From assembly GCA_016458225.1 (NCBI GenBank), contig JAEMGR010000006.1, positions 171,095-235,094 of the forward strand: DNA of 64,000 nucleotides, given 5' to 3'. The notes below the pieces were generated by a model. The model did no database searches and had not been told where the DNA came from. It saw nothing but the letters and a program-made list of their open reading frames with translations. Source of the DNA: Myxococcaceae bacterium JPH2. Lineage in GTDB: Bacteria; Myxococcota; Myxococcia; Myxococcales; Myxococcaceae. Numbering within the stretch: position 1 is the stretch's first letter; each line of letters starts with the position of its first letter. The position numbers were made by a program, and so were the translations under genes. Below are positions 30,009 through 36,307 of the stretch, piece by piece.

Positions 30009-30467
30009 ATGTCCCCCGTGACCTTCCGCATCGCCACTGCCGCCGACCTGTCCTCCATCCTCGCGCTGCTCGCGGATGACGCCATCGCGCGCACTCGTAC
30101 GGGCTACACCGAACAGCCTGTGCCGTCCGTGCGCGCGGCCTTTGATGAGATCTCCGCGGACCCGAACAATGAGCTCATCGTGGGGGAGCTGGATGGGGAG
30201 GTCATCGCCACGTTGCAGCTCACGTACATCCCGGGCCTGAGTCGCGGTGGGATGCGACGGGCGCTGGTGGAGGCGGTGCGGGTGCGCTCCGACCTGCGGG
30301 GCCGCCGCATCGGCGAGGCGCTCATGAACGATGCCATGGAGCGCGCGCGTGCGCGGGGCTGCGGAATGATGCAGCTCACCACGGACAAGCGCCGCCTCGA
30401 GGCCCACCGCTTCTATGCGCGGCTGGGCTTCGCGGCGAGCCACGAAGGCATGAAGCGCCTCCTCTGA
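30009..30467 (+). CDS. GNAT-family N-acetyltransferase
   Basis: The 152-residue protein has the GNAT core. The acetyl-CoA binding motif is VRSDLRGRRIGEALMNDAM (Q/RxxGxG/A type), preceded by strand 4 (EVIATLQLTYIPGL) and followed by AHRFYARLGF. It is a single-domain enzyme of common bacterial type. The acceptor (amino acid, antibiotic or protein) cannot be told from sequence. Confidence 0.9.
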   Translation: MSPVTFRIATAADLSSILALLADDAIARTRTGYTEQPVPSVRAAFDEISADPNNELIVGELDGEVIATLQLTYIPGLSRGGMRRALVEAVRVRSDLRGRRIGEALMNDAMERARARGCGMMQLTTDKRRLEAHRFYARLGFAASHEGMKRLL

Positions 30468-30481
30468 ACGGCGCGAAGGGC

Positions 30482-30880
30482 CTACTCTCCGATGACGTTG
30501 ATGACCGTGCCGTCGTGCGCGACGACGCGGAGGCGATTGAAGCCCCACAGGCCGCTGGTCTGGACGCCATTCACATACAAGACAGCGTCTTGCCGAGGAC
30601 CCGAGAGCCCAATCTCCATCACCGCGACGCCATTGTCGCCCTGGGACTTCATGCTCGCCTTGAACATGAAGTCCGAGCTGACAGGGCTGCCCAAGGCCTG
30701 GGTGACCTGTCGGTGATTCCGCACGCGCTCGACGGCCTGCTCGTAAGGGCTTGCGCTGCGGATGTAGAAGAAGCCCGCGAGGCCACAGCTTCCGCAGAGC
30801 AAGGGAATGCCCAAGGCGGCCATGAGGATTCGGGGAGCCCAGGAGCTTTGAGGCTGCGTGCCACGCGCAATTCGTGCCAT
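30482..30880 (-). CDS. Coa1/Tim21-like cytochrome oxidase assembly family membrane protein
   Basis: The ATG at 30880 with GAGGAGG upstream gives 132 residues; the frame is open further 5' without start signals. One N-terminal membrane helix (ILMAALGIPLLCGSCGLAGF) is followed by YEQAVERVRNHRQVTQALGS and DAVLYVNGVQTSGLW...LRVVAHDGTVINV. That pattern matches the Coa1 family, named for the mitochondrial cytochrome oxidase assembly factor 1 and widespread as small bacterial membrane proteins. The bacterial function is unproven. It converges on the GNAT gene. Confidence 0.75.
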   Translation of the reverse strand: MARIARGTQPQSSWAPRILMAALGIPLLCGSCGLAGFFYIRSASPYEQAVERVRNHRQVTQALGSPVSSDFMFKASMKSQGDNGVAVMEIGLSGPRQDAVLYVNGVQTSGLWGFNRLRVVAHDGTVINVIGE

Positions 30881-31042
30881 GCGAGGAACCTCCTCGCTCG
30901 ACCATACCCTGACTGGGCCTCCCATGGGCTCCACCCCCAGCTCTGCCGCGTCGTGCGCGGGTCCGCGGTGACCGCCGCTCGCCCACTCAGCGCGCCGCGC
31001 TGCTAGTGTCCCGAGCGCTACCGCACGAGGAAGGGGCCGGGG

Positions 31043-32362
31043 ATGATCATCGTCTATCAATCGCTGGAATCGACCGGCAAGACGGAGGACTCGTTCGGGA
31101 CGGCGTTGATGGGCAACTCGTTCAAGCACCAGGCCCAATCCAATGCGGGCGAGATCTACTCCCTGGACGCGAAGCGCAAGCTCTCCTACCAGACGCCGGT
31201 CTATGACACCGGCTTGAAGAAAATCACCTATCCCTGGTCGGAGATTGAGTTCGCCACCGGGCCGGAGTCCAAGGCCCTGTCGGAGCGATATCGCGGACTC
31301 CTGGAGACGACGGGCCAGGGCAAGGCGGAGCTGAAGGCCTTCCTGGAAGGCGTCATCGACACCATCAAGAAGAGCACGATGAACCGGACGCAGTCGCGGG
31401 GCGTGCTTCCCAGCACCCGGCTGCCAGACCTCATCGTGCTGGGCGAGGCCTTCACGACGGACATCCAGAAGGACTTGGGTGTGAAGTCCGTGGGCGGCTA
31501 CGAGATCGTCACCGGCATGAACCCCACCGGAGACTCGCGCCATCGATTCGTCGTCTTGCGGAACGAGCACTCACGCTCCAGCCTGGGTGACGTGGAGTTC
31601 TTCCCCTACGAACTCACCTCCAGCGAGAACAAGGACGAGCTTGCCCGCTGCGTCATCCTGAAGGTCATGGGTTGGGTGATGGCGTTCGTGCACACGCCCA
31701 ACAAGATCTGCAACGACGGCCCCCGCGTCCTCCGCTATCTGGCGAACAACGCGCGCAACACCACGACGCAGGAACAGCTCGATCTGGTGATGGGGGACAC
31801 GAACCAGAAGACCAGTGACTTCGTCCCCTCCACGCTGAAGAACCAGCTGGGTGGCGGGGACTGGGTGACGAGCATCATCGACGAGAAGCAGGAACTCGTC
31901 GGGTTCGGTGGGCACAACACGTTGAGCATCTCGGGGACGAACAGCAACTACAAGACGCACTTCGACATCGCGTGCTCCCATCAGGTGACGGCGGTCATCC
32001 AAGACGGGAAGGCCCTGGGGTTCGACGTGGAAGACCCTCACGTCAAGCCGGTGTTCGTCTTCCACGGCCTGACGGACAAGTACACGACGCTGGAAGGCAA
32101 GGCCTACGCCTACAGCGACCACAATGGCGTCATCGTGGAGGTGCTGCGCTGGAAGGACGAGCCCGCCCGGCGCGAGAAGAAGCGCCGAGAGGAGCGGTGC
32201 TCGGATTGCCGGCGGCCATTGACCGCGTTGGACCTGCTCGCGGGCAAGCACCTGACCTGCCCGCGTCAGCCCCTGGCCATCGAGTGGAAGCCCATCGGAG
32301 GAGACGACGAGGACGACCTGCCCCTGCACCAGGCGAAGCGGCGGAAGCTCGGCCCTACGTGA
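31043..32362 (+). CDS. EEP-fold (DNase I/CdtB-like) nuclease or phosphatase with basic NLS-like tail; candidate effector
   Basis: The 439-residue protein carries the hallmark residues of the endonuclease/exonuclease/phosphatase fold: His217 in AFVHTPN, Asp252/Asn254 in VMGDTNQ and Asp359/His360 in AYSDHNGVIVEV. These match the VH...GDxN...SDH pattern of DNase I, CdtB and inositol phosphatases. The N-terminal 120 residues are unfamiliar. The C-terminus adds a CSDC...C cysteine cluster (386-406) between two basic stretches (REKKRREER and AKRRKLGPT), the last resembling a eukaryotic nuclear localisation signal. No signal peptide is seen. It converges on a YopT-like protease, and a deleted second copy lies at 33935. 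Substrate (DNA, RNA or lipid phosphate) is not determinable. Confidence 0.72.
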   Translation: MIIVYQSLESTGKTEDSFGTALMGNSFKHQAQSNAGEIYSLDAKRKLSYQTPVYDTGLKKITYPWSEIEFATGPESKALSERYRGLLETTGQGKAELKAFLEGVIDTIKKSTMNRTQSRGVLPSTRLPDLIVLGEAFTTDIQKDLGVKSVGGYEIVTGMNPTGDSRHRFVVLRNEHSRSSLGDVEFFPYELTSSENKDELARCVILKVMGWVMAFVHTPNKICNDGPRVLRYLANNARNTTTQEQLDLVMGDTNQKTSDFVPSTLKNQLGGGDWVTSIIDEKQELVGFGGHNTLSISGTNSNYKTHFDIACSHQVTAVIQDGKALGFDVEDPHVKPVFVFHGLTDKYTTLEGKAYAYSDHNGVIVEVLRWKDEPARREKKRREERCSDCRRPLTALDLLAGKHLTCPRQPLAIEWKPIGGDDEDDLPLHQAKRRKLGPT

Positions 32363-32423
32363 GCCAGGAGATGACGAACTTGTTCAGCTTGGCGTACGTG
32401 TCTTCCCTCCGCTTGGCGAGGTC
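32329..32423. repeat. 95-bp direct repeat, left copy
   Basis: This block matches 33982-34076 at 88 of 95 positions by eye. It covers the last codons of the EEP gene and the 3' end of a YopT-like gene in opposite orientation. The repeat stops within a few bases of the stop codon of the inserted 493-codon gene. Confidence 0.9.
32354..32422 (-). pseudogene. Remnant of the 3' end of a YopT-like gene
   Basis: Read on the minus strand this encodes DLAKRREDTYAKLNKFVISW plus two residues, then TAG. The intact YopT-like gene downstream ends in DLAKLMEDKYAKMNKIVISW at the same place. Only 22 codons remain, so this is a truncated copy, overlapping the EEP stop codon in the same convergent arrangement as the intact pair. 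Confidence 0.8.
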
Positions 32424-32426
32424 TGT

Positions 32427-33908
32427 CTATCCGACCCGCTTCCGCGCGGCGGTCACCTGTGGGTGCGTGCTGAACGTCTCCTTGTGCTTCGCGTTGCGCT
32501 TCTTCGCGGCTTTCAGCAGGGAGGCGAAATCGATGGTGCAGTGGACGACGGCCTTGGCCTCCTCCAGCACGTAGTGAATGAGCGACGCTGCGCTGAGCCA
32601 CAGCTCTGGCTGATCGTCGAAGCGCGCGATCGGATATTCGCCGTGCGCGTCGGGCGCACCCGTATAGAGGAACAGCTCCTGATCGCCGGGGCTCGCGAGT
32701 TTGATGCACGCAGGGAGGTCGTCTGCGCTGTTCCACACGGGCACGTCCTTCGGCAATTTCGCCAGCGCACGGAGGCCCGTCGTGTCGTCGTGCTTCACCG
32801 CCGCGCGCACGAGCTTCTCGACGTCGACGGACGACACCGGCGCCTTGCGCTCACGCAAGAGCGGCTCGAAGAGAGGCAGTGCACCCGCGAACAGCGTGAA
32901 GTTGCGGTCGTAGCGCAGGATCGTCTTCGCGCTCTCGGGTAGCTCGACGCTCTCGCCCCGCCCGTCGCGCTTCGTGGCGATGCGGATCTTCGCGATCTCC
33001 GCGGCGGACAGCGGCTGCTTCTTGCTTGTGATTCCCAGCTCGGCGCGCAGCGCTTCGGCGATCGCCGAAAACTGAGCGTGAAAGTCCGCCGGCTTCTTGA
33101 CGACGATCTTGTCGCTGGCGCGCAGGCGTTCGAGCTCGCGCTTGCTGACGCGCTGCTCGAGCCGTGTGAGGCGAAGCTTCGCGTAGGGGCGCACCGCATA
33201 CCAACTGGCCTCGAGCCCCGCGCGATAGAGGCGGTCGGCTGTCGCGAAGTCGCCACGCTGCTCGGCGAGGAAGCCCCGGTTCACGTCGCTGCCTGTGTAG
33301 CAAGCTTCGGCCCGCTTTGTGTCGCCGAGCGCGAGGTAGGCGGCGCCTGCAAAGAGCGCGTACTCGACCGGAATAGCGCCCTGCTTCACACCGATGCGTG
33401 CGAACACTTGCTTCGGCTGATCCTCGCGCAGCGCGATGACGGCGAGGACCTGCGTCGCTTCCCGCAGGAAGTGGGAGTGCGCGTCGGCAACCACCGCTTC
33501 GAGCAGCCTCTTCGCTTCGGCGTAGTCTGGCCGCGAACCCTCCGTCTTCGCGCGCCAACGCTTCGTCGCTGCTTCGATGGCTCTTCGCGCTGGGTCCCAT
33601 GCCTCGCCGAGCGTCGTATTCGGGATGAAAGGAAACGCGGCGGGGTCGTGCTGCGCCCAGTACAGGCGATCCGCTTTTGCGAAGAGCGAGAGAGCGATCT
33701 CGAGGCGCCTGAGACCCATCTCCGACTCGGGAACGAAGGGGCCGCCGCCGTTCGGATAGCGCAGCCGCTTGCGGAGCGCCGGCTCGAGCGCGGCCAGCCA
33801 TTCGAGGATCGCGAGCCGCTTCGTGGGCGACTCGAGCGCCATGTATTCAGCGACCTTCTTCTTGAGGTCGGCCAACTGCGGCGAGCCTGGTGCGTTCTTC
33901 GTGGCCAT
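32427..33908 (-). CDS. TPR-like protein with possible SMI1/KNR4 (SUKH-like) region; candidate immunity or accessory protein
   Basis: I start at the ATG at 33908 (493 residues), because codons further 5' lie inside a remnant of the EEP gene. Residues about 1-270 are helical with TPR character (YALFAGAAYLALGDTKRAEA). The C-terminal part (about 290-480) has LPESAKTILRYDRNFTLFAG and EYPIARFDDQPELWLSA, reminiscent of SMI1/KNR4 (SUKH) proteins. Many SUKH proteins are immunity factors for polymorphic toxins. Codon use (more TCG, CGA, ATC and GCG) differs from its neighbours, suggesting acquisition from another lineage. It lies exactly between two copies of a duplicated toxin locus. The family call is tentative. 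Confidence 0.6.
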   Translation of the reverse strand: MATKNAPGSPQLADLKKKVAEYMALESPTKRLAILEWLAALEPALRKRLRYPNGGGPFVPESEMGLRRLEIALSLFAKADRLYWAQHDPAAFPFIPNTTLGEAWDPARRAIEAATKRWRAKTEGSRPDYAEAKRLLEAVVADAHSHFLREATQVLAVIALREDQPKQVFARIGVKQGAIPVEYALFAGAAYLALGDTKRAEACYTGSDVNRGFLAEQRGDFATADRLYRAGLEASWYAVRPYAKLRLTRLEQRVSKRELERLRASDKIVVKKPADFHAQFSAIAEALRAELGITSKKQPLSAAEIAKIRIATKRDGRGESVELPESAKTILRYDRNFTLFAGALPLFEPLLRERKAPVSSVDVEKLVRAAVKHDDTTGLRALAKLPKDVPVWNSADDLPACIKLASPGDQELFLYTGAPDAHGEYPIARFDDQPELWLSAASLIHYVLEEAKAVVHCTIDFASLLKAAKKRNAKHKETFSTHPQVTAARKRVG

Positions 33909-33934
33909 CAGGGCAGCATATACCGACGAAGAAA

Positions 33935-34015
33935 CCCGCTGCGTCATCCTGAAGGTCATGGGCTGGGTCGCTGCCCATGCCCCAGGCGAAGCGGCGGAAG
34001 CTCGGTCTTACGTGA
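33935..34015 (+). pseudogene. Internally deleted remnant of the EEP-fold gene
   Basis: Bases 33935-33968 match 31644-31677 of the intact gene at 33 of 34 positions (encoding RCVILKVMGWV). After about ten bases the sequence jumps to the gene's last codons (QAKRRKLGLT, then TGA). About 640 bp present in the intact gene are missing, and the two parts are out of frame. Nothing upstream of 33935 is retained. Confidence 0.75.
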
Positions 34016-34076
34016 GCCAGGAGATGACGATCTTGTTCATCTTGGCGTACTTGTCTTCCATCAGCTTGGCGAGGTC
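33982..34076. repeat. 95-bp direct repeat, right copy
   Basis: This is the partner of 32329-32423, with seven differences by eye. Here the EEP end is the remnant and the YopT-like end belongs to the intact gene, the mirror of the left copy. Confidence 0.9.
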
Positions 34077-34871
34077 CTGGCTCAGCGTGTTGGCATTGCC
34101 GTCGCCTTCGAAGACCCCGTAGTTGGGGTCGAAGAGCGAATAGGTCCCGTCGCCTTCCGTGAACAGGGCGATGGAGTGCGCGCCATCCCCGTAGAAGCCA
34201 ATCTCGAACATGGCGGGATCTTTTCCCGCCATCAAGGCGAACTGGCTGGCGATGGTGCCCGCGTGTGACCAGTTCAGGGCGTCAGCGAAGAGGGTGCGCT
34301 TCTTCTCGACCTTGAGGTCCTCGGCGACGACCATCTTGAGCGTCAGGGAGAAGACCTTGCGCATGATCTGCTCCGAGGCCGTCCCCGTCTCCCCGAGGAG
34401 TTGCTCGTATTCCGAAGCGAACATGTGCTGGAGCTGGCCCTGGGCGCCGCGCTCGCGCAGGAGCTGTTCTCGCCGCTGCGCACGGAACGTCTGCAGTTGC
34501 CCGAGCAACTGGATGTGCATGTCGGATTCGTCGGTGCGGAGCTGGTTGATCATCCCCTTGAGCCCCGTGATGGCGGGGACGAAGCTCTCCGCGGCTTCGT
34601 GCGCCTGCTCAATCTCGGTGCGCAGCTCCTTCTGGAGGCGGCTCGCCATCAGGCCCTGGGTCTCGAAGTCCACCCAAAGCTCGCGAAACTTTCCGCCATG
34701 CAAGAGCGTGGAGATGCTCGCTGTATTGCTTTTCCCTGAGCTCCGAAGCTCCAGCCACTGAAGCGACAGGATGAAGCAGATGCCGCGGAACTTGTACTTC
34801 TCGATGATGCTCGCCTGTTTCTCGAAGAAGGCGACCTTGGTCTGGTTGAAAGGGCACTGCGCCTTGCGCAT
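34008..34871 (-). CDS. YopT-like cysteine protease (peptidase C58 family) candidate effector
   Basis: The 287-residue protein starts behind TAGGAG. A Cys/His/Asp triad fits the YopT family: Cys32 in FRGICFILSLQWL, His232 in DGAHSIALF and Asp248 in LFDPNYG. The His-to-Asp spacing of 16 equals that of YopT (His258, Asp274). The segment between is long and helical, probably coiled-coil (about 70-170). YopT-type proteases cleave prenylated Rho GTPases or other host proteins, and related domains occur in toxins. No signal peptide is visible, so export would need a contact-dependent or specialised system. It converges on EEP-type sequence, as does the remnant copy at 32354. Confidence 0.75.
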   Translation of the reverse strand: MRKAQCPFNQTKVAFFEKQASIIEKYKFRGICFILSLQWLELRSSGKSNTASISTLLHGGKFRELWVDFETQGLMASRLQKELRTEIEQAHEAAESFVPAITGLKGMINQLRTDESDMHIQLLGQLQTFRAQRREQLLRERGAQGQLQHMFASEYEQLLGETGTASEQIMRKVFSLTLKMVVAEDLKVEKKRTLFADALNWSHAGTIASQFALMAGKDPAMFEIGFYGDGAHSIALFTEGDGTYSLFDPNYGVFEGDGNANTLSQDLAKLMEDKYAKMNKIVISWLT

Positions 34872-34963
34872 CGACGGGCTCCTACTTCGGGGCGTGAAAC
34901 ACGAAAATCGATGGTCGTGTGTTCACCGTCGTGGGTCAAGGCGCGATGCCAGGAGGACCCGTC

Positions 34964-34992
34964 GATGCCTACTCTCCGTGCGGGGCATCCTC
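34964..34992. repeat. 29-bp hairpin element, copy 1
   Basis: The element begins GATGCC and ends GGCATCCTC, and can form a 6-7 bp stem. It matches 36279-36307 at 26 of 29 positions. The two copies bracket the histidine kinase pseudogene. Confidence 0.6.
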
Positions 34993-35083
34993 GTGCAGTC
35001 TGGTTCAGCGACACCCTGTCGGAATTCCTGATAATCCCGGGTGGACACATCCCGGGATACAGGCGCTGGATAGAGTGAGGCGC

Positions 35084-36227
35084 GTGAGCAACACGCCAGA
35101 CCTCCCGACACCGGATATCACCCAAGCCCCGCTGCACGCGGTGGGCGCGTCCTTCCTCGTGCGGTGGCCCCGGATGTTCGGCCCCGTGGTGTTGCTGGCG
35201 GCGGGGATGCTGCACTTCTCGGGTGCTCCGAGGAAACAGACGCTCACGCTGCTGCTGGGCGCAGCGGTCATGCTCGGCTTCTTCATCGTCGAGGCGCTGC
35301 GCTTCCGGACGCGCCCTGTCTCCGAGCGGTATCTGTTGGGCTCCCTTCTCTTCTCTGGGGTGGGCATCACTGGGTGACATGCGGGGCGCGCAGCCCCTTC
35401 TCTCGCTGCTCCTCGCGCCTTCCGTGACGGCTTTCGCCGCCTTCGGGCGCTCCTGGCGAAGTGCGCTCGCGGTGGGGACGCTCCTGGCGAGCCTGGGCGG
35501 GCTTCTGTGCTGGCCCTCACTCTCCTGCCCACCCAGCGAATCCCCCTGGCAAGAGGCGATGACGGTCTGCGCCGCGAGAGCCTGCGCGCTGCTGCTCAGA
35601 CAGGGAGTCTCGGGGGTGACGGGGGCCTATGTGGACACCGCGCGACGGCTCGCCGCTGCCCGCCAGGAACTGCTCAACGCCGCGGCGCCGCGCGCCCGCC
35701 CGCCGGAGGCCGTGGGTGGCCAGGCGGCGCAGGACATCGAGAATCTATTGGTCACGGTTCGCGTGATGCTGGACCTCGCCGCCGAGGGCTCCCGCAGCTC
35801 GTGCGCACGCCTTCGCCTGGGCGGGGTGATGTTCGAGGTCACACGCCTCGAAGACATCCTCCGGGACTCCCTGGGTTTCTCGCGCCCCTGGGTGGAGCCC
35901 CGGCGAGAGGAGGTCGACGTCCAGCGATTGCTCCTGCAGACCTCGGCGGAGGTGGAGACCCGCGCGCGGGCGCGCGATGTGGTGGTGTCCACGGAAGGCC
36001 CTCCGCTCCTGGCGAACGTCGACCCGCATCGGCTCGGAGAAGCCCTCTTCAACGTGATGGCCAACGCCGTGGGGGCGTGCGCGCACGGAGCCGTAGTGGG
36101 AGTCCAGGCGATAAGGGAGGCTGACGGTGTGAGCATCCTCATCCGTGACGGAGGCGACGACACGTCTCCGAGAGTCCGCGCGCGTGCGGGCACGCCCTCC
36201 TTCACGATGCAAGAACAAGCCTCCTAG
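35084..36227 (+). pseudogene. Decayed membrane histidine kinase
   Basis: A GTG at 35084 opens 97 codons with three membrane helices (VLLAAGMLHF, LLLGAAVMLGFFIVEAL, LLGSLLFSGVGI), then stops at 35375. The protein continues in the next frame from about 35379 (LLSLLLAPSVTAFAAFGRS and further helices), so a one-base insertion is likely. The dimerisation region reads GQAAQDIENLLVTVRVM; the phosphoacceptor His seen in related kinases (AHELKNPL) is replaced by Gln. The ATPase domain has a degenerate N-box (FNVMANAVGAC) and G1 box (RDGGDD) and ends early without a G2 box. Three separate defects support a pseudogene. A re-purposed short membrane protein from 35379 is possible. Confidence 0.75.
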
Positions 36228-36278
36228 GTCTGGACGCGGACCCTTGTCTTTGTCCGAGCGACAAGCGACTCGGGCGAC

Positions 36279-36307
36279 GATGCCTCCTCTGCGTGCGAGG
36301 CATCCTC
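36279..36307. repeat. 29-bp hairpin element, copy 2 (also possible herA terminator)
   Basis: GATGCCTC at 36279-36286 pairs perfectly with GAGGCATC at 36297-36304 across a 10-nt loop. It matches copy 1 at 34964 with three differences. It abuts the herA stop codon, so it could end that transcript, but no T-tract follows. Confidence 0.6.

Noticed and set aside
32424..33934. The insert between toxin copies considered as an insertion sequence or transposon
   Set aside because: No transposase, terminal inverted repeats or target duplication were seen. The flanking repeats are gene remnants.
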